Made by a program: the position numbers and the translations under genes
The notes under the pieces: model-generated
What the model was told of the DNA's origin: nothing
What the model saw: the letters and a program-made list of their open reading frames with translations, nothing else
Database searches by the model: none
Assembly: GCF_900116635.1 (NCBI RefSeq)
Contig: NZ_FPBJ01000034.1
Coordinates: 1-32,509 of the forward strand
DNA length: 32,509 bases
Direction: 5' to 3'
From: Xenorhabdus koppenhoeferi
GTDB lineage: Bacteria; Pseudomonadota; Gammaproteobacteria; Enterobacterales; Enterobacteriaceae
Part shown: positions 1 through 9,463 of the stretch, one piece after another
How positions within the stretch are numbered: position 1 is the first letter of the stretch
Layout: the number at the start of each line of letters is the position of its first letter

Positions 1-108
1 AGTAAAAGCTCCGCCTTGTGGTCACGTTCATACTTCGCTTGCACTGCTGGCGGTGCAACAATTGAAACGTTAAAGGCTTATGTGGAGAGTCAGGCAACCC
101 CAGATTAA
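1..108 (+). CDS. tnpA: IS200/IS605-family transposase TnpA, C-terminal fragment (runs off left edge)
   Basis: The frame is open from the first base and ends in TAA at 106-108, giving 35 residues. The segment LWSRSYFACTAGG followed by the helix IETLKAYVESQ matches the C-terminal end of the small Y1 HUH transposases of the IS200/IS605 family, where 'LW..SYF' precedes the last helix that carries the end of the catalytic domain. The catalytic tyrosine and the HUH motif would lie further upstream, outside the window. The downstream hairpin at 136-158 fits the right end of such an element. Whether the element is intact cannot be judged here. In E. coli the gene after plsC is ftsP (sufI); at this end the neighbour is the IS instead. 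Confidence 0.8.
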   Translation, partial: SKSSALWSRSYFACTAGGATIETLKAYVESQATPD

Positions 109-135
109 GCCGCTATCGCGTCTTACGCCTTATAT

Positions 136-158
136 CCCCGCCCGATGAGGGCGAGGGG
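136..158 (+). repeat. Right-end hairpin of the IS200/IS605 element
   Basis: CCCCGCCC and GGGCGAGGGG pair around a GATGA loop with a two-base bulge. Subterminal imperfect hairpins of this kind, 25-50 bases past the tnpA stop, are the ends recognised by TnpA. The exact cleavage site cannot be set without the left end. It may also act as a weak transcription terminator. Confidence 0.65.
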
Positions 159-224
159 TTACGGCGAAATTGCTAAAACTATCTTAGATTTATAGCTAGA
201 ATTCGCCCAAAATAAGGGAAGATA

Positions 225-353
225 TATACGCAATGGATTTCAAGATGCAGCACGACGGCAAGAGAGCAAATCCCCCAGGAGCATAGCTAACTATGTGACT
301 GGGGTGAGTGAGCGCAGCCAACAAAGCTGCAACTTGAAAGACGACGGGTATAT
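225..353. repeat. ERIC (enterobacterial repetitive intergenic consensus) element, full length
   Basis: The element begins TATACGCAATGG and ends GACGACGGGTATA, with the characteristic core CCCCCAGGAGCATAG...CTATGTGACTGGGGTGAG and the flank AGCCAACAAAGCTGC. Its length of about 129 bases agrees with the 127-base ERIC. ERICs are non-coding imperfect palindromes that can fold into long hairpins in RNA. It lies between the IS200 fragment and the 3' end of plsC, so it may be transcribed as part of the plsC message tail. Confidence 0.92.
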
Positions 354-385
354 TTGATGATTCAGGTCATTTTATCGCTATTAAA

Positions 386-1117
386 TTATCTTTGCTTATT
401 AAGTGCCTCGACTTCTTTATCCAATTCATCAATTTTCGTCTGCATCATTTGCCGACAATGTTCTGCCAGTTCACGAACCTGCTCTTTAGTGTATTTCGTG
501 GTATCAACCGCAGGCAATATTTCGACAATAACAGTGCCATTATTCCAACGGTTAAATTTTATTTTACCGTGTGTTGAAGAAACACAAACAGGAACGATAG
601 GTACTCCTGCTGCAATAGCTGCATGAAAGGCGCCGGTTTTAAATGGCAGCAAACCGCGACCACGGCTGCGCGTTCCTTCCGGGAACATCCAGACCGAAAT
701 TTGATGTTTTTTTATCTGATTAACAACCTGTGAAATAGTACCGTGTGCTTTTGTCCTGTTTTCTCTGTTGATCAAAATATTGCCCGTCAGCCAATAAAGC
801 TGACCAAAAAGGGGAATAAATACGAGACTTTTCTTGCCCACGGTGACAGTGCGCGGCTGCACTGTATTCGACATAGTAATCATGTCGCAATTGTTTTGAT
901 GATTGCCGATATAGATACTAGGCCCGTATTGCTGAACTTCTGCCGGAATACGCTTCAATAATTTGATACCAAATATTTTGTGCAATTTGCCAAAGGCATG
1001 ACCAAAGGTCATAACATGGCGGGGATTACGCGGGCTGAATAAACAGTAAATACTGCCGAAGATACAGATAAAGATAGTAAACAGAATAACAATAATTCCA
1101 CGAATGATTGCTAGCAT
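386..1117 (-). CDS. plsC: 1-acyl-sn-glycerol-3-phosphate acyltransferase
   Basis: PlsC acylates lysophosphatidic acid at the sn-2 position to give phosphatidic acid, the second acylation of phospholipid synthesis, at the inner membrane. The 243-residue protein is colinear with E. coli PlsC (245). Residues 5-28 form a hydrophobic N-terminal segment. The acyltransferase HX4D motif is NHQNNCD (His73, Asp78) and the substrate-binding motif is FPEGTR at 145-150. It is the last gene of the run parE-parC-plsC; the order parC-plsC is the same in E. coli. The 133-base gap to parC holds a decayed ERIC, and no clear terminator was found after the stop. Confidence 0.95.
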   Translation of the reverse strand: MLAIIRGIIVILFTIFICIFGSIYCLFSPRNPRHVMTFGHAFGKLHKIFGIKLLKRIPAEVQQYGPSIYIGNHQNNCDMITMSNTVQPRTVTVGKKSLVFIPLFGQLYWLTGNILINRENRTKAHGTISQVVNQIKKHQISVWMFPEGTRSRGRGLLPFKTGAFHAAIAAGVPIVPVCVSSTHGKIKFNRWNNGTVIVEILPAVDTTKYTKEQVRELAEHCRQMMQTKIDELDKEVEALNKQR

Positions 1118-1170
1118 AGCTGCCTCTTGCAGAGCAGATCAGTGATTACACTGACCCACAGTTATAATTT

Positions 1171-1234
1171 GATCCCTTCATTTTTCAAGTTGTGGCTTTG
1201 TTGATTGCTCTGCAACATGAAACCTATGGGTATA
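1171..1234. repeat. Decayed ERIC element with internal deletion
   Basis: The sequence starts like the ERIC left end (ATCCC..CATTTTTCAAGTTG then GGCTTTGTTG) and jumps to an ERIC right end (CTGCAACATGAAA..CTATGGGTATA). The central palindrome is missing, so only about 64 bases remain. It lies between the parC stop and plsC start and would be part of the parC-plsC transcript. Confidence 0.6.
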
Positions 1235-1250
1235 TTATTGGCTCAATTTA

Positions 1251-3500
1251 TTATTTGGGCATTTCCACAACGATACGCTCAACACGCTGTAATCCACGAG
1301 GCAGCGAGGTTCCCTTACGCCCTCTCTCAGCCCTGAATTTCTGTAAATCTTCCGAACAAAGTTGTAACTTGCGCTTACCGAAGTAGAGAGTAATTGACGA
1401 TTGTGGAGACAATACCAGCAACCAACTCAACATATCTTCCCCTGATGCAGCCTGCGCAGCCGGGATGGAAACAATTTTGTTGCCCTTGCCCTTCGAAAGC
1501 TGAGGCAGATCCGCCACTGGGAACATCAACATACGACCCATTTTGGTAATCGCCAGCAGCATGTCATCCTGTTCACTGTTAATCTGCAAAGGCGGCATCA
1601 CCTTGGCATTTTCAGGCAAAGTAATCAAAGCCTTACCTGCACGGTTTTTGGCCATCAGATCACTGAAAGTACAAATAAAACCATAACCCGCATCTGAAGC
1701 CATCAAGAATTTCTGATCTTCTGTCGCCGTCAAAAGATGCTCGACCGATGCTCCGGCTGGCAACGCCAGTTTGCCAGTCAATGGTTCACCCTGCCCTCTG
1801 GCAGAGGGTAAATCCAATGGATCGATGGAGTAGCTCCGACCTGTTGTATCAATGAAGACGACAGGCTGGTTGCTCTTGCCACGCGCCGCACTGCGGAAAT
1901 TGTCACCGGATTTGTAATTCAGGCCAGCCGGATCAATCTCATGTCCTTTTGCACTGCGCACCCAGCCCATTTCGGACATAACAACCGTAATCGGTTCAGA
2001 CGGCAAGATATCATGATCGCTCATGGCCTTCGCCTCCGTGCGCTCCTTCAATGGAGAGCGGCGAACATCACCATAACTTTCCGCATCAGCGATAATCTCT
2101 TTTTTCAGCAAAGTATTTAACTTACGTTCAGAACCCAGAATAGCCTGAAGTTTGTCACGCTCTTTCGCCAGTTCTCCCTGCTCACCGCGAATTTTGACTT
2201 CTTCCAGTTTCGCCAAGTGACGCAATTTCAGTTCCAGTACAGCTTCAGCCTGCGTTTCGGTTAAACCGAAACGCAGCGTCAACACTTGCTTCGGCTCATC
2301 TTCATTGCGAATGATCTGGATCACTTCGTCAATATTAAGATATGCCACCAGCAAACCGTCCAAAATATGCAGGCGTTTAAGCACTTTTTCCAGACGGTAA
2401 TTCAGGCGATTACGCACCGTTTCACGGCGGTAAACCAGCCACTCACTCAAGATCTCAACCAGACCTTTAACCGCCGGGCGGTTATCCAGCCCAATCATAT
2501 TGAGGTTAACGCGATAGCTTTTTTCCAGATCTGTGGTCACAAACAGGTGGTTCATCACTTGTTCGACATCTACACGGTTAGTACGCGGTACAATCACCAA
2601 ACGTGTTGGGTTTTCGTGATCGGATTCATCACGCAGATCATCCACCATCGGCAGCTTTTTCGCCCGCATTTGGCTGGCGATTTGCTCCAGGATTTTGGCA
2701 CCAGAGACTTGGTGTGGCAGAGCAGTAATAATGACGTTGCCTTCTTCTTTCGACCATATCGCCCGCATACGCACTGAACCGCGACCATTTTTATAGATCT
2801 TGTGGATATCTTCTTTTGACGTGATTATCTCAGCTTCGGTCGGATAATCCGGCCCTTTGACGTACTCCATCGCTTCATCAAGCGATAGATCAGGCTTCTC
2901 CAGCATGGCAATCAGCGCATTCGCCACTTCGCGGGCGTTATGCGGGGGAATGTCAGTCGCCATACCAACAGCAATGCCGGTTGTCCCATTCAGCAGAATA
3001 TTCGGCAGGCGCGCAGGCAGCATTTTTGGCTCTTGCAATGTACCATCAAAATTAGGTACCCAGTCCACTGTGCCTTGTCCCAATTCGCTCAACAGCAGTT
3101 CGGCATATTTGGACAAACGGGATTCGGTATAACGCATCGCCGCAAAAGATTTCGGATCATCCGGCGCTCCCCAGTTACCCTGACCATCTACCAATGGGTA
3201 ACGGTATGAGAAAGGCTGTGCCATCAAAACCATAGCTTCATAACAAGCCCCGTCTCCGTGCGGATGGTATTTACCCAGTACGTCACCCACAGTACGGGCA
3301 GATTTTTTAAATTTGGCGCTACTGCTAAGCCCCAATTCTGACATTGCATAGACAATACGGCGCTGAACCGGTTTTAAACCATCGCCGATAAAAGGCAGCG
3401 CCCTGTCCATGATGACGTACATGGAGTAATTTAAATAGGCATTTTCAGTGAACGTGTGAAGCGGTTGACGCTCCACACCATCGTGAGTTATCTCACTCAT
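1251..3500 (-). CDS. parC: DNA topoisomerase IV subunit A
   Basis: ParC is the DNA cleavage and rejoining subunit of topoisomerase IV (ParC2ParE2), which decatenates daughter chromosomes. The 749 residues compare with 752 in E. coli and align almost throughout. The N-terminal winged-helix/tower region holds the catalytic tyrosine in [11 protein letters not shown]; the C-terminal third is the beta-pinwheel domain with [12 protein letters not shown]. In the quinolone region the usual PHGDS is PHGDG: residue 84 (Ser80 in E. coli) is glycine, codon GGG at 3249-3251. The acidic residue four positions on (Glu88, E. coli Glu84) is kept. The gene lies 36 bases after parE on the same strand, whereas E. 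coli has several genes between the two. Confidence 0.97.
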   Translation of the reverse strand: MSEITHDGVERQPLHTFTENAYLNYSMYVIMDRALPFIGDGLKPVQRRIVYAMSELGLSSSAKFKKSARTVGDVLGKYHPHGDGACYEAMVLMAQPFSYRYPLVDGQGNWGAPDDPKSFAAMRYTESRLSKYAELLLSELGQGTVDWVPNFDGTLQEPKMLPARLPNILLNGTTGIAVGMATDIPPHNAREVANALIAMLEKPDLSLDEAMEYVKGPDYPTEAEIITSKEDIHKIYKNGRGSVRMRAIWSKEEGNVIITALPHQVSGAKILEQIASQMRAKKLPMVDDLRDESDHENPTRLVIVPRTNRVDVEQVMNHLFVTTDLEKSYRVNLNMIGLDNRPAVKGLVEILSEWLVYRRETVRNRLNYRLEKVLKRLHILDGLLVAYLNIDEVIQIIRNEDEPKQVLTLRFGLTETQAEAVLELKLRHLAKLEEVKIRGEQGELAKERDKLQAILGSERKLNTLLKKEIIADAESYGDVRRSPLKERTEAKAMSDHDILPSEPITVVMSEMGWVRSAKGHEIDPAGLNYKSGDNFRSAARGKSNQPVVFIDTTGRSYSIDPLDLPSARGQGEPLTGKLALPAGASVEHLLTATEDQKFLMASDAGYGFICTFSDLMAKNRAGKALITLPENAKVMPPLQINSEQDDMLLAITKMGRMLMFPVADLPQLSKGKGNKIVSIPAAQAASGEDMLSWLLVLSPQSSITLYFGKRKLQLCSEDLQKFRAERGRKGTSLPRGLQRVERIVVEMPK

Positions 3501-3536
3501 GTATTATTTCCTCAGAATCTGTCTTGACTACCGTGC

Positions 3537-5432
3537 TTATACTTCAATGTCGATGGAATCACCCTTCTCTTGCAGCCAATTACGGCGATCTTCTGAGCGT
3601 TTCTTCGCCAGAAGCATATCCATGACTGAGAAGGTTTCCTGATAATTCTCATCGTCGATAGTCAATTGCACCAGACGGCGAGTGTTGGGATCTAATGTGG
3701 TTTCGCGCAACTGTATCGGGTTCATTTCACCCAATCCTTTAAAGCGCTGGACATTCGGTTTACCCCGCTTGCGGCTCAGGCGATCCAGTATGGCGCTCTT
3801 TTCCCCTTCATCCAGTGCGTAATGCACTTCTTTACCGAGGTCAATGCGATACAGTGGCGGCATTGCCATATAGACATGCCCGCATTTTACCAGTGTCGGA
3901 AAATGGCGGACAAACAGGGCGCACAGCAACGTTGCAATATGCAAGCCATCGGAATCAGCATCCGCCAATATGCAGACTTTACCGTAGCGAAGCTGGCTGA
4001 GATCGTCACTGTCTGGGTCAATACCAATCGCAACAGAAATATCATGCACTTCCTGCGAAGCCAGAACTTCATCGGAAGAGACTTCCCATGTATTCAGGAT
4101 CTTCCCTCGCAGCGGCATGATCGCCTGAAATTCACGGTCACGGGCTTGCTTTGCAGAACCACCCGCTGAATCCCCTTCCACCAGAAACAGTTCAGTGATA
4201 TTGAGATCTTGCGCAGTGCAGTCTGCCAATTTACCCGGCAATGCTGGGCCGTTGGTCAGCTTCTTACGTACTACTTTCTTCGCGGCACGCATTCTGCGCT
4301 GGGCACTGGCAATCGCCATCTCAGCAAGTTGTTCCGCATCCTGAGTGTGCTGGTTCAGCCACAGGCTGAATGCATCTTTTACCACGCCGGAAACAAAGGC
4401 TGCTGACTGGCGTGAAGAGAGGCGCTCTTTAGTCTGTCCGGCAAATTGCGGGTCTTGCATTTTGAGGGATAACACGTAAGCACAGCGATCCCAGATATCA
4501 TCGGCAGAAAGTTTGACACCGCGCGGCAACAAATTACGGAATTCACAGAATTCACGCATCGCATCCAGCAAACCCTGACGCAAACCATTGACGTGGGTTC
4601 CGCCCTGTACTGTCGGGATCAAGTTAACGTAACTTTCCGCCAGTAATTCGCCACCTTCAGGCAACCAGAGCAATGCCCAGTCAACCGCTTCGGTATCCCC
4701 GCTTAATGTGCCGACAAATGGGGATTGTGGCAGCGTTACTAACCCGTTGACGGCTTCCAGCAGATAATCTGTCAGCCCATCGGCATAACACCATTTCTGC
4801 TCGGTATCGTTCAGTTTGTCCTTAAAGACAATTTCAACCCCCGGACACAATACCGCCTTAGCTTTCAACAAATGCGTCAGGCGAGTGACAGAAAAACGGG
4901 GAATATCGAAATAACTCTCATCAGGCCAGAAATGGACACTTGTTCCGGTATTGCGTTTGCCACAGCTGCCAATGACATCCAGTTCTTGAACTTTTTCGCC
5001 ATTTTCAAAGGCAATTTGATGAACCTGACTGTTACGACGAACAGTGACTTCCACACGTTTGGACAGGGCGTTGACCACAGAGATCCCAACACCATGCAAG
5101 CCACCAGAAAATTGGTAATTTTTATTGGAGAATTTTCCTCCCGCATGCAGGCGGGTCAGGATCAATTCAACAGCAGAAACTTTTTCTTCAGGATGGATAT
5201 CAACCGGCATACCACGGCCATCATCTATCACTTCCAGAGACTGATCGCTGTGAAGGATCACTTCAATATGCTTCGCGTGACCAGCCAGAGCTTCGTCCAC
5301 ACTATTATCGATCACTTCCTGTGCCAAATGGTTCGGGCGGGCTGTATCAGTATACATTCCGGGACGACGGCGAACTGGCTCCAGGCCACTGAGGACTTCA
5401 ATGGCCTCTGCGTTATAACTAGATTGAGTCAT
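3537..5432 (-). CDS. parE: DNA topoisomerase IV subunit B
   Basis: ParE is the ATPase subunit of topoisomerase IV. The 631-residue product (E. coli 630) shows the GHKL ATPase fold in order: VIDNSVDEALAG, VIDDGRGMP and GGLHGVGISVVNALS. The transducer domain follows, then the TOPRIM domain with LVEGDSAGGSA and DADSDGLH, and the C-terminal QRFKGLGEMNP. No quinolone-associated change is obvious in the TOPRIM region by eye. It follows yqiA on the same strand after about 70 bases, as in E. coli, and is followed directly by parC, so the two subunits are probably made from one message. Confidence 0.97.
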   Translation of the reverse strand: MTQSSYNAEAIEVLSGLEPVRRRPGMYTDTARPNHLAQEVIDNSVDEALAGHAKHIEVILHSDQSLEVIDDGRGMPVDIHPEEKVSAVELILTRLHAGGKFSNKNYQFSGGLHGVGISVVNALSKRVEVTVRRNSQVHQIAFENGEKVQELDVIGSCGKRNTGTSVHFWPDESYFDIPRFSVTRLTHLLKAKAVLCPGVEIVFKDKLNDTEQKWCYADGLTDYLLEAVNGLVTLPQSPFVGTLSGDTEAVDWALLWLPEGGELLAESYVNLIPTVQGGTHVNGLRQGLLDAMREFCEFRNLLPRGVKLSADDIWDRCAYVLSLKMQDPQFAGQTKERLSSRQSAAFVSGVVKDAFSLWLNQHTQDAEQLAEMAIASAQRRMRAAKKVVRKKLTNGPALPGKLADCTAQDLNITELFLVEGDSAGGSAKQARDREFQAIMPLRGKILNTWEVSSDEVLASQEVHDISVAIGIDPDSDDLSQLRYGKVCILADADSDGLHIATLLCALFVRHFPTLVKCGHVYMAMPPLYRIDLGKEVHYALDEGEKSAILDRLSRKRGKPNVQRFKGLGEMNPIQLRETTLDPNTRRLVQLTIDDENYQETFSVMDMLLAKKRSEDRRNWLQEKGDSIDIEV

Positions 5433-5505
5433 GTTGTAATTCTGTCGGTTGCTTCGTTATTAGAGGGCCAATCAGTATTGATATACTGTTGATAATACCA
5501 GTCGC

Positions 5506-6114
5506 TTACCTATTTTTGGCAATTTTTTTACTATTGCCACTGGTTAACCCCAAGAAGTTGATGATTTGAGGGAAATAATATTCGAAGCCCACAAAAGAAT
5601 GATTCCCACCGGATTCAATCGTCTGCCGGCATTGCGTCAGGTAAGCAACGGCTTGACGGTAATCAAGTACTTCATCCCCTGTTTGCTGCAATAACCAGAT
5701 AAGATCAGGGGATACCAGCGGATCGATGTGCATCACTTTGAGATCATGTATGTGGTTTTGTTCCAGAGTATACCGCTCTTCGGTATAGGGATTCACGTTT
5801 TCCCCAAGATAATTCTGAAGCAAGTCAAATGGACGTACTGCTGGATTGACGATCACGGCAGGCAGACCAAAGCACTGGGAAAGCCAAATAGACAGATAAC
5901 CGCCAAGGGAGGAGCCAACCAGCCCGATGTTCTCACCAGCACGCCCCATTACCAGTTCTTCCAGCAAAATAGCCGCATCTTCAGGATAAGGAGGCAATTG
6001 CGGCACCAGCATGTCAATTTCAGGATGATGCTGAAGCAACCAAGTTCTCAGCGCATTCGCTTTCGCTGATTTGGGCGAACTATTGAAACCATGTAAATAA
6101 AGTAACGTTGACAT
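5506..6114 (-). CDS. yqiA: YqiA-type alpha/beta hydrolase (esterase)
   Basis: YqiA is a small cytoplasmic alpha/beta hydrolase with esterase activity in E. coli; its physiological substrate is unknown to me. The start is set at [10 protein letters not shown] because its ATG overlaps the cpdA stop (TAATG at 6112-6116); an open frame extends 10 codons further upstream but inside cpdA. The 202 residues show an oxyanion segment LHGFNSSP at 7-14, the nucleophile elbow GSSLGG with Ser69, and the C-terminal catalytic histidine in GGNHSF. The tight coupling to cpdA and the position before parE are as in E. coli. Confidence 0.93.
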   Translation of the reverse strand: MSTLLYLHGFNSSPKSAKANALRTWLLQHHPEIDMLVPQLPPYPEDAAILLEELVMGRAGENIGLVGSSLGGYLSIWLSQCFGLPAVIVNPAVRPFDLLQNYLGENVNPYTEERYTLEQNHIHDLKVMHIDPLVSPDLIWLLQQTGDEVLDYRQAVAYLTQCRQTIESGGNHSFVGFEYYFPQIINFLGLTSGNSKKIAKNR

Positions 6115-6953
6115 TAATACCCGTCCGAATCTAAATCCGGGCAAAACTCGTTACTCTTAAGCCTGTGAACCTGTGTTTGCAGCCTCACGTCTTGGTTGCC
6201 ATTCACAGACAATTCGAGATAACGACACCCCGGAGCCACTGTATCAAGCATAAAATTAGTACAATGTGGCTTAAATTGCACACAGGTTGATGGTGTTGCC
6301 AAAACACGAATGCCATTCCACATATCATCAATTTCTTGGTGAATGTGCCCACACAAGATCGCTTTTACCTGTGTCTGGCCTTTCAATAATTCAGATAATT
6401 CGGGGGCATTGCGCAAGCTGTGCTGATCTAACCATGTGCATCCAGACGGTACAGGATGATGATGAAGCATGACAATCGCATGGCGATCACAGTGCTCATC
6501 CAGACATTTTTTCATCCACTCTAGCTGATAATCGGTCAATTCACCATGAGGAACACCCTGTACCTGACTGTCCAGCATAATTAACTGCCAGTGCTGCCCG
6601 ATAAATATCTGCTTGGAAGGTGAAATCCCTGCGGCTGCCAACGTATCGACCATTGCGGGTTGATAATCGTGATTACCGGGTAACCACACACAAGGAGCAG
6701 ACAAACGGGCAATTCCCTCAGCAAAATGCTGATAGGCACTGATGGTTTGATCTTGTACCAAATCTCCCGTGGCAACAATCAAATCAATATCGAGATTCTG
6801 CTCAAGGATCATATCCAGTACGGCATGATAACTGTTGTAGGTATTGACACCCAGCAGTGAGTCACCTTTATTGGCGAAAAGGTGCGTATCAGTGATTTGC
6901 AGTATTCTGGTTGTGGCGCCTTTTGCCACAGGTACTTCAAGCAGGCTTTCCAA
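6114..6953 (-). CDS. cpdA: 3',5'-cyclic-AMP phosphodiesterase
   Basis: CpdA hydrolyses cAMP to AMP and so lowers CRP-dependent expression. The 279-residue protein has the class III metallophosphoesterase motifs: DTHLF (Asp22, His24), GDLVQD with Asp64, GNHDYQ (Asn94, His95), HHHPVPSG and CGHIHQE. The start codon is TTG at 6951-6953, preceded by a purine-rich AAGGAAA; the N-terminus MESLL is also that of the E. coli protein. The stop overlaps the yqiA start. E. coli has yqiB between nudF and cpdA; here only 97 bases separate them, so yqiB is absent. Confidence 0.95.
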   Translation of the reverse strand: MESLLEVPVAKGATTRILQITDTHLFANKGDSLLGVNTYNSYHAVLDMILEQNLDIDLIVATGDLVQDQTISAYQHFAEGIARLSAPCVWLPGNHDYQPAMVDTLAAAGISPSKQIFIGQHWQLIMLDSQVQGVPHGELTDYQLEWMKKCLDEHCDRHAIVMLHHHPVPSGCTWLDQHSLRNAPELSELLKGQTQVKAILCGHIHQEIDDMWNGIRVLATPSTCVQFKPHCTNFMLDTVAPGCRYLELSVNGNQDVRLQTQVHRLKSNEFCPDLDSDGY

Positions 6954-7050
6954 AAGGTTTCCTTTTCCTGTCGATCATAAGGATTATTTTAACGTGTCTT
7001 CATGCAAAAGATCTGCTGACTGGGGCACACTTCCCGTTTTCCAGAGTAAA

Positions 7051-7692
7051 TTAAGAATCATTACCCAACCACGTTTTCCTAAGTTTTTCATGGTGCAACG
7101 CCAGCCACTGTATTGCAATAATCGAAGCTGCATTATCGATAATTCCCTCTTCTACCCATTGGTAAGCCTGTTCACGGCTGACCACAAGAACGCGGATATC
7201 TTCATGTTCACCTTCCAGGCCATGAACTCCTGATGCGGTGGAAGCGTCAACTTCACCGACAAAAATATCCTTGCGTTCTGTTGTACCGCCGGGGCTGGAA
7301 AGATAACTCAATGCCGTCTGGCAGCGCTTAATTTCAATACCTGCCTCTTCCTCTGCCTCACGGCGAACTACCTGCTCAGCGCTTTCACCCTCTTCAATCA
7401 TGCCGGCGATAACCTCCAACAACCATGGTGTATCACTGGTTTCAATCGCGGGAATGCGGATTTGTTCAATCAAGACTACTTCATCGCGCACCGGATCATA
7501 AGGCAGCAGAACAGCGGCATGACCCCGCTCAAAAACCTCGCGCCGGACTGTTTCACTCCAGCCGCCCCGAAACAAGCGATGCCTGAACTGATACTCCGTC
7601 ATTTTGAAAAAGCCACGATAAAGTGTTTTTCGGGAAATCACTTCTACATCTTGTTTCGTAAAATTGTATATAGAGGAAAAATTTTCGTTCAT
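7051..7692 (-). CDS. nudF: ADP-ribose pyrophosphatase (Nudix hydrolase)
   Basis: NudF cleaves ADP-ribose, and related nucleoside diphosphate sugars, to AMP and ribose 5-phosphate. The 213 residues carry a complete Nudix box at 97-119 that fits GX5EX7REUXEEXGU (Gly97, Glu103, Arg111-Glu112, Glu115-Glu116, Gly118). The conserved LSYLSSPGGTTE segment typical of ADP-ribose-type Nudix enzymes follows it. The start at 7692 is preceded by CAGGGGG. It heads the minus-strand run nudF-cpdA-yqiA-parE-parC-plsC and is divergent from tolC, as in E. coli. Confidence 0.95.
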   Translation of the reverse strand: MNENFSSIYNFTKQDVEVISRKTLYRGFFKMTEYQFRHRLFRGGWSETVRREVFERGHAAVLLPYDPVRDEVVLIEQIRIPAIETSDTPWLLEVIAGMIEEGESAEQVVRREAEEEAGIEIKRCQTALSYLSSPGGTTERKDIFVGEVDASTASGVHGLEGEHEDIRVLVVSREQAYQWVEEGIIDNAASIIAIQWLALHHEKLRKTWLGNDS

Positions 7693-7800
7693 AAAACCCC
7701 CTGATTATTTTTAAAATTTCCTATTATTAAAATGTATTTTGCTGAATTGATCTAAATAAATTCATTTCAATGATACAAACAAGCCGAAAAATGAGGCAAT

Positions 7801-7846
7801 ATGGCACAAACAGCCACCCTACCCTGCTGGCATTCTCTGCTAGAAT
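7801..7846 (+). promoter_or_regulatory. tolC promoter with marbox (MarA/SoxS/Rob site)
   Basis: ATGGCACAAACAGCCACCC at 7801-7819 fits the marbox consensus AYnGCACnnWnnRYYAAAY apart from the last bases. The -10 hexamer is TAGAAT at 7841-7846 in the context TCTGCTAGAATC, which I recall being present at the E. coli tolC promoters as well. The marbox overlaps the expected -35 position, the class II arrangement, and no good -35 hexamer is seen, as expected for an activator-dependent promoter. Confidence 0.65.
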
Positions 7847-7908
7847 CTGTGCTATTGGTTTTATGCAGAGGCAACTTAAGCAAAATAGCTGCACAACAAG
7901 GAACGCAA

Positions 7909-9279
7909 ATGAAAAAATTGCTCTCTCTTTTTATTGCTATAAATCTGGTAGGTTTTAGTACTTCAAGCCATGCAGCGGATCTGCTACAGATTTATCAGCA
8001 AGCGAAAGAAACAAATCCCGAACTGCTTAAGGCACAAGCTGATCGCAACGCGGTAGTTGAAAGAATTAATGAAGCCCGCAGTTCGTTGCTGCCTCAATTG
8101 GGTCTGAGTGCTGGCATTGATTATGGTAAAGGATTTCGCCTTCCCAAAACCAAAATTTCAGAGAATCACAACACAAGTGCTGGTCTGAAACTCACCCAGA
8201 CCATCTTCGATATGGCAAAATGGAATAGGCTGAGCCAATCGGAGAAAAATGCCGGTATTGCAGATATCAGCTATCAGGCAGCACAACAAAAATTGATTCT
8301 GGACACCGCCCAAGCCTATTTCGACGTTCTGAGTAAAATTGATGCCCTGACCTATAGCGAAGCCCAGAAAGCTTCACTGTACCGCCAGTTGGATCAAACA
8401 ACCCAACGTTTCAATGTGGGACTGGTTGCCATTACTGATGTGCAAAATGCTCGTGCTCAATATGACTCTATTCTGGCACAAGAAGTTTCTGACCGTAACA
8501 ATCTGGAAAATGCGTTGGAAAAACTGCGCATGATTACAGGAATTTACTATCCACAATTGGCAGCCTTAAATATTGATCAGTTCAAAACCAAGCAAGCAGA
8601 ACCCGCTAATGCTGTCCTGAAAGAGGCAGAAACCCGTAATCTAAGCCTGTTATCAGCACGTTTAACTCAAGATTTAAGACGCGAACAAATCAAAGAGTCA
8701 CAAACTGGCTACATGCCGACCCTTAATTTAACGGCAGGCACAAGTGTCAGCAATGCACATTCCCGTGGTTATTCTTATAACAATGAATATCGTGGAAATA
8801 ATTCCGTTGGATTATCATTAGATCTACCCATATTCAACGGCGGAGCTACTTATTCACAAGTAGAACAGGCAAAATATAATTTCGTCGGTGCCAGTCAGGA
8901 TTTAGAAAACACCTACCGCAAGGTGATACAGGAAGTGCATTCTTCTTCTAATAATATCTCTGCTGCCATTAGTAGTGTTAAGGCCAACAAACAGGCTGTA
9001 CTTTCTGCACAAAGCTCACTGGATTCAATGGAAGCAGGTTATCAGGTAGGAACCCGCACTATCGTTGATGTGCTGGAAGCGACAACCAAGCTGTTTCAAG
9101 CTAAGCAAAACTTATCTAAAGCTCGCTACGACTATCTGATTTCACAATTAAGAATCCAACTGGCTCGTGGTGCCTTGAATGAAGACGATTTGGTTACATT
9201 GAACAAGATGCTGGGCGCGCAAATCTCAACTGCTGCCAGCAGTATTATCAAAGAGATGGAAACACCATCAGTTCGCTGA
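7909..9279 (+). CDS. tolC: Outer membrane efflux channel TolC
   Basis: TolC is the trimeric outer-membrane channel used by RND, MFS and ABC efflux pumps and by type I secretion. The start at 7909 follows AAGGAACGCAA and gives MKKLLSLFIA, a signal peptide with likely cleavage after SHA (residue 22). The frame is open 36 codons further up to an ATG at 7801, but that lies in the promoter. The 456 residues contain two tandem outer-membrane efflux repeats (for example AQAYFDVL and VGLVAITDVQNA; then VQAGYQ-like and VGTRTIVDVLEAT). E. coli TolC is 493 residues; the difference is mainly a shorter C-terminal tail, which is dispensable in that family. A terminator follows. Confidence 0.96.
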   Translation: MKKLLSLFIAINLVGFSTSSHAADLLQIYQQAKETNPELLKAQADRNAVVERINEARSSLLPQLGLSAGIDYGKGFRLPKTKISENHNTSAGLKLTQTIFDMAKWNRLSQSEKNAGIADISYQAAQQKLILDTAQAYFDVLSKIDALTYSEAQKASLYRQLDQTTQRFNVGLVAITDVQNARAQYDSILAQEVSDRNNLENALEKLRMITGIYYPQLAALNIDQFKTKQAEPANAVLKEAETRNLSLLSARLTQDLRREQIKESQTGYMPTLNLTAGTSVSNAHSRGYSYNNEYRGNNSVGLSLDLPIFNGGATYSQVEQAKYNFVGASQDLENTYRKVIQEVHSSSNNISAAISSVKANKQAVLSAQSSLDSMEAGYQVGTRTIVDVLEATTKLFQAKQNLSKARYDYLISQLRIQLARGALNEDDLVTLNKMLGAQISTAASSIIKEMETPSVR

Positions 9280-9344
9280 TTTAATGTACTATCGTTTACG
9301 ATTAAAAAAAGTTATATTAAAAACGCTATACTAATAAAAGAAAG

Positions 9345-9378
9345 CAGCCCGCCAATCCGATTGTGTGGGCTGTTTTTT
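9345..9378 (+). terminator. Intrinsic terminator after tolC
   Basis: CAGCCC at 9345-9350 pairs with GGGCTG at 9367-9372, followed by TTTTTT. The position 65 bases after the tolC stop separates tolC from ygiBC. Confidence 0.85.
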
Positions 9379-9463
9379 AAGCCTCTCCCTGAGAGCCACT
9401 CCCATTGGGCACCATAAATGGGATACACTCTTAAATTAGTTACCCTAAAGATGGATACCCCCT

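Noticed and set aside
2286-2777. 163-codon frame on the plus strand inside parC
   Set aside because: It is an antisense shadow of a highly conserved gene and shows no recognisable family.
6954-7050. Remnant of yqiB between nudF and cpdA
   Set aside because: The 97 bases show no YqiB-like peptide in any frame.
7801-7908. 36-codon N-terminal extension of tolC
   Set aside because: It covers the marbox and promoter and would bury the signal peptide; the start at 7909 has a good ribosome binding site.
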